From: an uncultured Bradyrhizobium sp.
Lineage (GTDB): Bacteria; Pseudomonadota; Alphaproteobacteria; Rhizobiales; Xanthobacteraceae
Length of the DNA stretch: 64,000 nt
Direction of reading: 5' to 3'
Assembly (NCBI RefSeq): GCF_947648125.1
Contig: NZ_CANSMR010000021.1
Span: 62,001 to 126,000, forward strand
Below, one piece after another: positions 16,788 through 24,578 of this stretch. Numbering within the stretch: position 1 is the first letter of the stretch; each line of letters begins with the position of its first letter. Under the pieces are notes generated by a model. It searched no databases, was not told the DNA's origin, and saw only the letters and a program-made list of their open reading frames with translations. Both the position numbers and the translations under genes were made by a program.

Positions 16788-18383
16788 TCAGCGCCTCCTG
16801 GTGCCGAAAACGGAAGAGAAGCGGGTGGCGCCATGCGACGGCGCACTCGGCCGCGGTGGCGGAGGCGATGGTGGCGTTGAAGAGGGCGGCGGCGGTGGCG
16901 GCGGCTCGCGGGTCGCGGCCGGCGCTCGGTCATACGTCGTGCGCTGCTGGATCGGTGCAGCCGCCGGTGCATGCGATTCCCGCGGTGTCAGCGTCACAGC
17001 GGCACGGATCCCGCCGCCATCCTTGCGTGACGACATCCGCTTGAACTCCTCGCGGATCGGCCATTTCGCCTTCTCCGCGGCGACCTGCACGCATTCGATC
17101 AGCGCGGTGTTCTTGGCCTCGCGCCGATGTGCCTTCATGTCGCCGTCGCGATACGCATTGAGGATTCGGAACTCCATCGGGTCCATGCCGACCAGATGGG
17201 CGAGCTTGTCCATCTGGCATTCGATCGCGAAGTCCATCGCCGTGACGCCGAAGCCGCGCATCGCGGTCGCGGGCGTCCGGTTGGTGAAGACGCAGTAGAC
17301 GTCGCCATGGACGTTCGGGATCGTGTAAGGGCCGGGCAGATGGGCGGCGCATTTCACCGCCGCATAGCTCGAAAGCCGCGTATAGGCGCCGCTGTCGAAA
17401 TAGGCGCGCACCTTGCGGGCGACCACGCGGCCGTCGCGCATCACGCCATCCTTGATGTAGATGCGCTCGGCGCCGCGCGGCGGGCCGTACTGCATCTCCT
17501 CTTCGCGCCCGAACACGTAGCGCACCGGGCGCCCGGTCAGCATCGCGCCGAGGATGCAGAGCGGCTCGGTCAGGGTATCGACCTTACCGCCGAACCCGCC
17601 GCCGACGGTGCCGCCAATGAAATGGAAGGTGTTGGAGGGCACGTCGAGGATCTTGGCGCAGGTGTCGACCGAGAAGAACAGCGCCTGCGTCGAGGTATAG
17701 ACGATGTAGCGGCCGTTGGTGTCGGGCGCTGCGATCGAACCGTTGGTCTCGGTCGGCGCGTGCTCGATCGGCGACATCTGGTAGCGCTGCTCCAGCACAT
17801 GGTCGGCCGTGGCAAGCGCCCGATCGGCGTCGCCGAAGCGCAGCTGCTGGCGATCATAGGTCTCGTGATAGGTGAAGGTGTTCTTGGGGTACACTTCGTT
17901 GACCACGGGCGCGCCGGGCTTCAGCGCGTCCTCGACGTCGAACACCGCCGGCAGCGGTTCATAGTCGATCTTGACCTTGGCGATCGCCTCAAAGGCCTCG
18001 CGCGGGCTGTCGGCGATGATGGCGACGATCGGCTCGCCCTTGTAGCGCACCTTGTCGACCGCGAGCGACGGCTCGTCGTCCTTGCCGAAATTGATCAGGC
18101 TGAGCAGCGTGTTCAAATTGCGCGGCACGTCGGAGGCGCGGATCACGCGCCGCACCCCCTGCGACCGCTCGGCCTCCGAAGTGTCGATGCGCCGCAGTCT
18201 TGCATGCGAATGGGAGCTGCGGACCACCTTCAAGTGCAGCATGCCCTGCAGCTTGTGGTCGTCGAAATAGGGCGAGGTGCCGGTGACATGGCCGAGCATG
18301 TCCTGGCGCTGCGTGCCCTTGCCGATTTCTTTTAAGTTGTCGTCGCGCTCGTCGGCGAAGAGGTCCTTGCGCAATTCCAGCAT
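16788..18383 (-). CDS. Molybdenum hydroxylase large subunit, N-terminal piece with Pro-rich tail
   Basis: A 531-residue ORF carrying the aldehyde-oxidase a/b hammerhead domain and the first molybdopterin-binding domain of the xanthine dehydrogenase/CoxL family. Visible motifs are GGTVGGGFGGK and AMRGFG (374-379). The true CO-dehydrogenase signature AYXCSFR is absent, so the substrate is probably organic. After about residue 460 similarity stops and a foreign-looking tail follows, with Pro tracts (seven Pro in a row, then STPPSPPPP) and a basic end. Intact homologues have no such tail. It lies 12 bases after the FeS subunit gene. Together with the next ORF it should form the catalytic subunit. 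Confidence 0.85.
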   Translation of the reverse strand: MLELRKDLFADERDDNLKEIGKGTQRQDMLGHVTGTSPYFDDHKLQGMLHLKVVRSSHSHARLRRIDTSEAERSQGVRRVIRASDVPRNLNTLLSLINFGKDDEPSLAVDKVRYKGEPIVAIIADSPREAFEAIAKVKIDYEPLPAVFDVEDALKPGAPVVNEVYPKNTFTYHETYDRQQLRFGDADRALATADHVLEQRYQMSPIEHAPTETNGSIAAPDTNGRYIVYTSTQALFFSVDTCAKILDVPSNTFHFIGGTVGGGFGGKVDTLTEPLCILGAMLTGRPVRYVFGREEEMQYGPPRGAERIYIKDGVMRDGRVVARKVRAYFDSGAYTRLSSYAAVKCAAHLPGPYTIPNVHGDVYCVFTNRTPATAMRGFGVTAMDFAIECQMDKLAHLVGMDPMEFRILNAYRDGDMKAHRREAKNTALIECVQVAAEKAKWPIREEFKRMSSRKDGGGIRAAVTLTPRESHAPAAAPIQQRTTYDRAPAATREPPPPPPPSSTPPSPPPPRPSAPSHGATRFSSVFGTRRR

Positions 18384-18395
18384 GACAGTGTTCCC

Positions 18396-18875
18396 TTACG
18401 CGCGGGCCCGGCCGTCGGATGCGGCGGATAGCACGGCGTTGATGATCGGCTCGTAGCCGGTGCAGCGGCAGATATTGCCTGAGATCGCCTCGACGACTTC
18501 GGCGCGGCTCGGCTGCGGATTGCGGTCGAGCAGCGCCTTGGCGGCCATCAGCATGCCCGGCGTGCAATAGCCGCACTGCGCGGCGAAATTGTCGGCGAAG
18601 GCGCGCTGTAGCGGGTGCAGATTGGGACCGTCCTTGATGCCGTCGAGCGTCTCAACGGAGCGGCCGGCGACCGTTTCGGCGAGCGTCAGGCAGGAGAGGT
18701 GCAGTTCGCCGTCGATCAGCACGCTGCAGGTGCCGCAGCCGCCCTGGCCGCAGCCGAATTTTGGCGTCATGTCGCCGATCAGCTCGCGCAGCGCGACCAG
18801 AAGGTTGGTGCCGCCGTCGACGAAGATCGCGACGTCGCGACCGTTGTGGCTGAATTGCAGAGGGGTCTTGGCCAT
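18396..18875 (-). CDS. [2Fe-2S] subunit of molybdenum hydroxylase (CoxS-like)
   Basis: A 159-residue small subunit that passes electrons from the molybdenum centre to FAD. The plant-type ferredoxin cluster ligands are CGQGGCGTC plus a later Cys (HLSCLT). The second, helical cluster has CGYC and CRC (QCGYCTPGM, NICRCTGYEP). Length and motif order are standard for the family. It follows the FAD subunit by 6 bases and precedes the split large subunit by 12, the usual medium-small-large order. Confidence 0.95.
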   Translation of the reverse strand: MAKTPLQFSHNGRDVAIFVDGGTNLLVALRELIGDMTPKFGCGQGGCGTCSVLIDGELHLSCLTLAETVAGRSVETLDGIKDGPNLHPLQRAFADNFAAQCGYCTPGMLMAAKALLDRNPQPSRAEVVEAISGNICRCTGYEPIINAVLSAASDGRARA

Positions 18876-18881
18876 GACGAT

Positions 18882-19700
18882 CTATTCCTGACCGGACAAC
18901 AGGCGCCTGAGATGAACGCCGACGATCTCGCGACGATACCAGGCGCTGGCGAGCGCATTGTCGCCGGGCGAAGTTCCTTCGATCGCTGCGGCGGCCGCCG
19001 CATTGATCGCGGAGGCGTCGAGTGCGCGGCCTTCCAGCGCGCGCTCGGCGGCGCGGGCGCGGATCGGCGTCGGCGCCATCGAGCCGAGCGCGACACGGGC
19101 GCCGACGATCCGGCTGCCGTTGACGGGCAGATGCGCCGCGAGCGTGATCACCGCGCCGCCCTTGGGCTTGATCCGGGCGACCTTGCGGTAGCGGAAGGCC
19201 TCAGTGCTGCCGGGCTTGGCAAACGAGATTGCGAGCACCAGCGTGCCGGCCTGCCGGTCGCGCGATTGCAAAAATTCCTCGATTCCGATCTCGCGGCCGC
19301 CGAGGCCGCCCTGCACCGACACGACGGCGTCGAGCGCGAGCATCGCGACCGTGAAGTCGCCATATGGCACCGGTGCGAACAGATTGCCGCCGACCGTGCC
19401 CATGTTGCGCACCGCGGGTCCGCCGATCGAGCGGGCGGGGGCATGCAGGAAGCCGAGATCGCGCTCGGCCAGGATGCGCGCGAAAGTGACGCCGGCGCCG
19501 AGCGTGATGCGCGAGCCGGAGGCGTCGATCCTTGTCATCGCTTGGTCGCTGGCACGCACGACCGTCGAGATCGAGATGTCGCCCTCGTTCAGCGCCCGCA
19601 TCACCAGCGTCCCGCCGCCGAGATAGCGGGCGCTGCGATCCGACGACAGCGCCGCCGCGGCGTCTTGGGTGCTGGTGAAGGTCCTCACCGTGACTGGCAT
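18882..19700 (-). CDS. FAD-binding subunit of molybdenum hydroxylase (CoxM-like)
   Basis: A 272-residue medium subunit. The FAD contacts are RYLGGGTLVM (about 25-34) and IGGPAVRNMGTVGGNL (about 92-107), equivalent to the AGGT and TIGG motifs of CoxM and xanthine dehydrogenase. A CO_dehydrog_C domain forms the C-terminal third. It should accept electrons from the iron-sulfur subunit and pass them to the quinone pool or another acceptor. It follows an SRPBCC gene by 15 bases. Confidence 0.93.
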   Translation of the reverse strand: MPVTVRTFTSTQDAAAALSSDRSARYLGGGTLVMRALNEGDISISTVVRASDQAMTRIDASGSRITLGAGVTFARILAERDLGFLHAPARSIGGPAVRNMGTVGGNLFAPVPYGDFTVAMLALDAVVSVQGGLGGREIGIEEFLQSRDRQAGTLVLAISFAKPGSTEAFRYRKVARIKPKGGAVITLAAHLPVNGSRIVGARVALGSMAPTPIRARAAERALEGRALDASAINAAAAAAIEGTSPGDNALASAWYRREIVGVHLRRLLSGQE

Positions 19701-19715
19701 GATGTCCTCTCCCGC

Positions 19716-20159
19716 TTACGCGGCCTCCTTCAGATGCCGGCGGATGGCGTCGAAGCCGGCCTGGTAGATGTCTTCCGAAACCATGTGCGTGATGCGATCC
19801 GTGTCCTCGGTCCGCGTCGTGAAGCGCGATTCCCAATGCCAGAAGGTTCGGTCGCCATCGGTGACCGGCAGCAGGCGAACATGTGCCACGTAGTTGAACA
19901 TCGGGACCGGCGTATCGAGCAGGCAGTAGCTGAACGATTGTTCGAGATCGGACAGCGCCAGCAGCTGCTCGCGCAGCTCGGCGCCGTCCTTCAGCTTGAA
20001 GCGCCTGACACAGCCGATCTTGTCGGAGGGCTGCGCCCGCTCGATCCCGCTGGTCGCGACCGCCGGGTGCCAGCGGTCATGGCCGTTGAAATCGCGCAGC
20101 ACGGCCCACACCGTATCGGTCGGCGCATCCAGGATCGTGCTTTTGACGATATGCGGCAT
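19716..20159 (-). CDS. SRPBCC (CoxG/MxaD-like) protein 1
   Basis: A 147-residue START/SRPBCC-fold protein. The start at 20159 (MPHIVKSTILDAP) is chosen because the longer open frame runs back into a dispersed repeat. Motifs such as VLRDFNGHDRWHPAV, PSDKIGCVRRF and LLPVTDGDRTFWHWESRF match a polyketide-cyclase-like group. CoxG-type SRPBCC proteins are common partners of molybdenum hydroxylases and have been linked to membrane anchoring of the enzyme. It is a close paralogue of the protein at 20375-20812, suggesting a tandem duplication now split by a repeat. Confidence 0.85.
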   Translation of the reverse strand: MPHIVKSTILDAPTDTVWAVLRDFNGHDRWHPAVATSGIERAQPSDKIGCVRRFKLKDGAELREQLLALSDLEQSFSYCLLDTPVPMFNYVAHVRLLPVTDGDRTFWHWESRFTTRTEDTDRITHMVSEDIYQAGFDAIRRHLKEAA

Positions 20160-20206
20160 GGTCAGCGTCCAATGCCCATCGCTTGCATCGATGTGGCCGC
20201 GTGCAC

Positions 20207-20338
20207 CACCTCTCCCCAACGGGGAGAGGTCGCGCCGAAGGCGCGGGTGAGGGGGCTCAGGTCCCACGAGGGACCGCAACCCCTCACCCGGATCGCATCT
20301 GGCGATACGATCCGACCTCTCCCACAAGGGGAGAGGTG
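20207..20338. repeat. Intergenic repeat family B, copy 1
   Basis: A 132-bp element with inverted ends CACCTCTCCC and GGGAGAGGTG, an internal hairpin at its left end (CCTCTCCCC AAC GGGGAGAGG type), and a conserved core CACCCGGATCGCATCTG...CGATNCGATCCGACCT shared with copies at 48327-48481 and 52083-52205. It lies inside the operon, between the two SRPBCC genes, and accounts for the only large gap (215 bases) in this part of the gene run. Confidence 0.85.
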
Positions 20339-20374
20339 GACTGTCAGCGTGGCGAAATTTGACCGAAGCATTCA

Positions 20375-20812
20375 TCAGCCTCCGAACGCCCGCTTCAGCG
20401 CGTCGAAGCCGCCCTGGAACACGCCGCCGCCGATATTGTTGACGAGCTCCGTCTCGCGCTCCGGCGCGCAGTCGAACTCGGCGGTCCACTCCATGAACGT
20501 CTGGTCACCGTCGGTGACCGGCGTGAGCCGCAGCGTCGCGACGTAGTTCTCGACGCCCATCGGCGATTCCAGGATCGAGTAGGTGCAGAACATGTCGTAG
20601 TCCGACAGCCCGAGCAGCTTCTCGCGGATGCGATCGCCGTTGCGCAGGCGGAAATCCCTGATGCAGCCGATCTTGTCCGAGGGTTCGCCGCCCTCGATCC
20701 GGCTTTCCGCGATCGCGGGATGCCAGTTCGGCAGCCCGTTGAAATCGCGGACGCGGGCCCAGACCCGGTCGTTGCGGGCGTTGACGACGGTGGAGACGTA
20801 GACTCGTGCCAT
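20375..20812 (-). CDS. SRPBCC (CoxG/MxaD-like) protein 2
   Basis: A 145-residue START/SRPBCC-fold protein that aligns along its length with protein 1: DFNGLPNWHPAIAES, PSDKIGCIRDFRLRNGD, NYVATLRLTPVTDGDQTF. No signal peptide or membrane segment is visible. It begins 9 bases after the flotillin stop, so it belongs to the same transcription unit. It could bind a hydrophobic substrate or dock the molybdenum hydroxylase at a membrane domain; the neighbouring flotillin makes the second idea attractive but unproven. Confidence 0.85.
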   Translation of the reverse strand: MARVYVSTVVNARNDRVWARVRDFNGLPNWHPAIAESRIEGGEPSDKIGCIRDFRLRNGDRIREKLLGLSDYDMFCTYSILESPMGVENYVATLRLTPVTDGDQTFMEWTAEFDCAPERETELVNNIGGGVFQGGFDALKRAFGG

Positions 20813-20821
20813 GGCGTGAGC

Positions 20822-23716
20822 TCAGTCCTTCTTGCGCGGCGTGCGCTCAGGCCGCACCGGCTCGCCGTCGCCTTCGGGCGCTGCCGGCTTGGCCTCACTG
20901 CCGCTCTTCCGAGCGGAATCCTTGATGCCCTGCATGTCGCGCGCCTCGCGGATCAGGCCGGGCATCTTGGCGAGGCTGCCGCCCTCGACGCCGATGTCCG
21001 AGAGGATCGAGTCAATCAGCGGCGCCTGCACGCGGTAGCGCAGCGCGGAGTCGATCACCTCGTCGGTGGCGCTGCGGCCACTGCCGCCGCCTTGGCCGTT
21101 GCCGTTGAGGCCGTCGACCTGGAGGATGCGGATGCCCTCGATCTTCTCCATCGGCTTGACGCTCTCGCGCACGATACCCTCGATCCGGTCGAGCAGCTTG
21201 CGACGGAACAGCGAGTAGCGCGCCTGGTCGGTCAGCACGTTCTCGGCCTCATTGAGCAGGCGCTGCGCCTCGGCCTCGACCGTGGCACGCACTCGCTCGG
21301 CCCCGGCCGCGATCCTGGTTTCCTCGGCCTGCTTCTCCGCGAGCAGCACCTCGACGGTCTTGCGCCGTTTGGCGATCTCGCTCTCGCGCGCGGTAACAAC
21401 GCGCTCGGCCGCCTCGGTGGCGTGAACCCTCGCGTCTTCGGCGGCGGCGCGCGCCGCCGATTCCTCCAGCGACTTCTGATGCAGCGCGATGGCCTTCTCC
21501 ATCAAGGCGGTCTCGACGTCTTTCTCCCGGTTCACCTCGAGCTTGCGCAGCTCGCGTTCGCGGCCGACCCTCGCCTCGTCGAGGCCGCGGTCGGAGGCGA
21601 TACGGGCGCGCTCGACTTCTTCACGTGCCGCGATCTCGGCCTCCTGCAGCGATTGATTGCGGGCGACCTCGAGTTGCTCGATCGAACGGCGCCGTTCGAT
21701 CCGCGCCGCCTCCAGCGCCTGCTCGCGGGAAACGTCGGTGGTCTCGACCTCCTTGCGCGCCGTGATCTCGGCCTGCTTGACCTGCCGGTCGGCATCGATC
21801 CGCTCCGAACGCTTGGCGGCGAGCGCGATCACGCGCTCCTCGTCGGCGAGCTCGATCGCCCGCTTCTGGTCGATATTGAGCACCTCGCGGGTCCTGGAGG
21901 AAGCGATCCGCTCGCTCTCCAGCGCCAACTCCACATCGATCCGTTGCCGTTCGATGGCGTCGCGGCGCTTCAGCTCGGCGGCCTCGATCGCCTCGGTGCG
22001 CGCGATCTCGAGCCCGCGGGTCTCACGTTCGGCGCGGATGCGTTGTGCCGCGACCGATTTCTCCTGCGAGATCCGCGCGGCCTCGATCGATTCGCGCGAG
22101 GCTATGTCGGCTTCCTCGATCGCGCGGGTGCGTGCGATCTCGAGTGCCCGGACATGTTCCTCCTGCGCGATCCGCGACGCCTCGGTGGCGTCGCGCGCGG
22201 TAATTCCGGCGATCTCGATCGCCTGGTTGCGCTCGATCTCGAGCTTGCGGGTGGTGTGATCGGCGGCGATGCGCTCGGCGGCCAGCGTCTTCTCTCTAAT
22301 GATCCGGGCGGCCTCGACCGACTTCTGCGCCTCGATCTCGGCTTCCTGGATGGTTCGCACCTGCTGGATCTCCAGCGCCCGGGTGCGCTCGTCGGAGGAG
22401 ATGCGCTCGACATTAACAGTCATGGTCTGGGCGATGCGCGCCTTCTCGGTGGCCTCGCGGGCCGCGATCTCGGCTTCCTCGACCGCGCGGGTGCGCTCGA
22501 TCTCGCGGCGGCGGGTTTCTTCCTCATTGGCGATGCGGGCGTCGGTGACGACGCGATCCTGCTGGATGCGGGCCTTTTCGATCGACTCGCGGGCGGCAAT
22601 CTCGGCTTCCTCGACCGTGCGCATCCGCTCGATCTCGCGCTGGCGCACCTCGCGCTCCGATGCGATGCGGGTGGTGTCGACCGAGCGCTGGTTGGCGATC
22701 CTGGCCTTCTCGATCTCCTCACGTGCCAGCAACTCCCGCTCTTCCACCGCGCGGGTGCGCTCGATCTCCCGGTGCCGGGTCTCGCGTTCGGAGGCGATCC
22801 GGGCCTCGGTGATGGCCTGCTCGTTGGCGATGCGCGCCTTCTCGATGGCTTCACGCGCGGTGATCTGGGCCTGCTCGGCCTCGGTCTCGCGCAGCGCGCG
22901 CTCGCGCGCGACCTCGGTGCGCTGCAGGGCGCGGCGCATTTCGATGTCGCGTTCCTGCTCGAGGCGGGCGGTCTCGCTCTCGCGCTCGATGTCCAGCGCC
23001 TGCCGTTCGGCCTCCAGGTTGCGGGAACGGATCTTGATCATCGAGTCCTGCTCGATGTCGTTGCGCAGCTTGCGCTTGGCCTCGATGTCTTCCATCAGCC
23101 GGGTCAGGCCTTCTGCGTCGAAGCGGTTCGAGGGATTGAAATATTCGAGGTCGGTCTGGTCGAGATCGGTGATCGCGACCGATTCCAGCTCGAGACCATT
23201 CTGCGCCAGCGCTTCAGCGGCGTTGGCCTTGACGCGGGCGACGTAGTCGCCGCGCTGCTCGTGCATCTGCTCCATCGTCATCTCCGAGGCGACCGAGCGG
23301 ATCGCGGAGATGAACTTGCCGGAGAGCAGCGTGTGGAGCTGTTCGGGTTCCATGGTGCGGCGGCCAAGCGTGGCGGCGGCGATCGAGACGGCCTCGCGGC
23401 TCGCCTGCACCCGGACGTAGAAATCGGCCTCGATGTCGACGCGCATGCGGTCGCGGGTGATCACGGCATCCTGCTTGGAGCGCACGATCCCCATCGGCAG
23501 CACGTTCATGTTTACCGGCGTGTAATCGTGGATGAACGGCAGCACGAAGGCACCGCCATTGATCACCACGCGTTCGCCGAGGAAACCGGTCCGGACGAAG
23601 GAGGTTTCCTTCGATGAGCGGTGGTAGAGCCAGTTCACCACGTAGACGATGATGACGATCGCGACGATTGCGACGATGAGCCAGAGGATCAATTCACCGA
23701 CCAGCATCCCCGACAT
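20822..23716 (-). CDS. Flotillin/YqiK-like SPFH protein with giant hendecad coiled coil
   Basis: A 964-residue membrane-scaffold protein. A membrane anchor spans about residues 6-30 and an SPFH/band-7 domain about 32-200. A very long Glu/Arg/Ala/Ile-rich helix runs from about 205 to 820, then a flotillin C-terminal domain (VKPMEKIEGIRILQVDGLNG, ALRYRVQAPLIDSIL) and a charged tail. Residues 287-740 consist of about ten repeats of exactly 44 residues (four hendecads each), with a 33-residue unit at 507-539 and a 25-residue interruption at 628-652. GGGAGG supports the start. Flotillins organise membrane microdomains; its place between an importer and an enzyme cluster suggests a scaffold. Confidence 0.92.
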   Translation of the reverse strand: MSGMLVGELILWLIVAIVAIVIIVYVVNWLYHRSSKETSFVRTGFLGERVVINGGAFVLPFIHDYTPVNMNVLPMGIVRSKQDAVITRDRMRVDIEADFYVRVQASREAVSIAAATLGRRTMEPEQLHTLLSGKFISAIRSVASEMTMEQMHEQRGDYVARVKANAAEALAQNGLELESVAITDLDQTDLEYFNPSNRFDAEGLTRLMEDIEAKRKLRNDIEQDSMIKIRSRNLEAERQALDIERESETARLEQERDIEMRRALQRTEVARERALRETEAEQAQITAREAIEKARIANEQAITEARIASERETRHREIERTRAVEERELLAREEIEKARIANQRSVDTTRIASEREVRQREIERMRTVEEAEIAARESIEKARIQQDRVVTDARIANEEETRRREIERTRAVEEAEIAAREATEKARIAQTMTVNVERISSDERTRALEIQQVRTIQEAEIEAQKSVEAARIIREKTLAAERIAADHTTRKLEIERNQAIEIAGITARDATEASRIAQEEHVRALEIARTRAIEEADIASRESIEAARISQEKSVAAQRIRAERETRGLEIARTEAIEAAELKRRDAIERQRIDVELALESERIASSRTREVLNIDQKRAIELADEERVIALAAKRSERIDADRQVKQAEITARKEVETTDVSREQALEAARIERRRSIEQLEVARNQSLQEAEIAAREEVERARIASDRGLDEARVGRERELRKLEVNREKDVETALMEKAIALHQKSLEESAARAAAEDARVHATEAAERVVTARESEIAKRRKTVEVLLAEKQAEETRIAAGAERVRATVEAEAQRLLNEAENVLTDQARYSLFRRKLLDRIEGIVRESVKPMEKIEGIRILQVDGLNGNGQGGGSGRSATDEVIDSALRYRVQAPLIDSILSDIGVEGGSLAKMPGLIREARDMQGIKDSARKSGSEAKPAAPEGDGEPVRPERTPRKKD
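21497..22858 (-). repeat. Coding tandem repeat, 132-bp units in flotillin gene
   Basis: The DNA encoding residues 287-740 of the flotillin is built of about ten diverged 132-bp units, each coding for 44 residues of the pattern AREAIEKARIA-NEQAITEARIA-SERETRHREIE-RTRAVEEAEIA. Units at 287-330, 331-374 and 375-418 are closest to each other; later ones are more diverged. One unit is a hendecad (33 bp) short, as expected from unequal exchange. Confidence 0.85.
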
Positions 23717-23741
23717 CTCTTCCTCCCTTGGTCCCGGCGCG

Positions 23742-24575
23742 TTAGCGCGCGCCGATCGCCTTGAACTTGCGAACCTGGTCCGTCAGTGCCCGCTCGACCG
23801 GCAGGCGCTCCATCGAGGAGGCGCCATAGAAGCCGTGGCAGTTGCGGGTCTGCTTCATGATGAAATCGGCATCCGCGGGGTCCGCGATTGGACCGCCATG
23901 CGCGAGCACGATGATGTTCGAATTGACGCTGAGCGCGGCCTCGGCCCAGGCCTCGATCCGGGCAGGGCAGTCGGCAAGCTTTGGCGCAGTCTGCGCGCCA
24001 ATCGTGCCGCCCGTGGTCAGCCCCATGTGACACACGATGATGTCGGCGCCGGCGATCGCCATCGCGGTCGCTTCCTGTTCGCTGAACACATAGGGTGTGG
24101 TCAGCATGTTCTTGTCATGCGCCTTTGCGATCATGTCGATCTCGAGCGCGTAGGACATCCCGGTCTCTTCGAGATTGGCGCGGAAAGTCCCGTCGATCAG
24201 GCCGACAGTCGGGAAGTTCTGTACTCCGGCAAAGCCGAGCGCTTTCAACTGGTCGAGGAACACATCCATGTCCCGGAATGGATCGGTGCCATTGACGCCG
24301 GCGAGTACCGGCGTCTTGGTCACGACGGGCAGCACCTCGCCGGCCATCTCCACGACGATGGCGTTGGCGTCGCCATAGGGCATCAAGCCGGCGAGCGAGC
24401 CGCGGCCGGCCATGCGGTAGCGGCCCGAATTGTAGATCACGATCAGGTCGACGCCGCCGGCCTCCTCGCATTTTGCCGACAGCCCGGTGCCGGCGCCGCC
24501 GCCGACGATCGGCTCGCCGCGTGCGATCATGGCGTGAAACTTCTTCAACAGCGCTGCGCGTTCAAACCTCGGCAT
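23742..24575 (-). CDS. Phosphoenolpyruvate-hydrolase-family TIM-barrel protein (Tm-1 C-terminal type)
   Basis: A 277-residue protein of the PEP_hydrolase/TIM-barrel signal transduction family. Visible features are [58 protein letters not shown] and LAHGGPI. In plant and fungal Tm-1 proteins this barrel follows an UPF0261 domain in one chain. Here it starts 3 bases after the gene whose C-terminal half is that UPF0261 domain. GAGGTG precedes the start. The biochemical activity of this family is unsettled. Confidence 0.88.
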   Translation of the reverse strand: MPRFERAALLKKFHAMIARGEPIVGGGAGTGLSAKCEEAGGVDLIVIYNSGRYRMAGRGSLAGLMPYGDANAIVVEMAGEVLPVVTKTPVLAGVNGTDPFRDMDVFLDQLKALGFAGVQNFPTVGLIDGTFRANLEETGMSYALEIDMIAKAHDKNMLTTPYVFSEQEATAMAIAGADIIVCHMGLTTGGTIGAQTAPKLADCPARIEAWAEAALSVNSNIIVLAHGGPIADPADADFIMKQTRNCHGFYGASSMERLPVERALTDQVRKFKAIGAR

Positions 24576-24578
24576 GGG

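Noticed and set aside
14920-17298. Plus-strand open frame of about 790 codons opposite the CoxD and Mo-subunit genes
   Set aside because: Antisense to conserved enzyme motifs; no start site and no domain pattern. It also crosses the boundary between the split subunits, so it gives no support for a gene there.
16788-18383. True aerobic CO dehydrogenase large subunit (coxL form I)
   Set aside because: The AYXCSFR active-site loop is not present, the motif being AMRGFG, so CO is an unlikely substrate despite CoxD/CoxE-like neighbours.
20720-23617. Long plus-strand open frame opposite the flotillin gene
   Set aside because: It is the antisense shadow of the highly repetitive, GC-rich coding sequence; its translation is a periodic Leu/Asp/Gly-rich pattern resembling no family, and it has no ribosome site.
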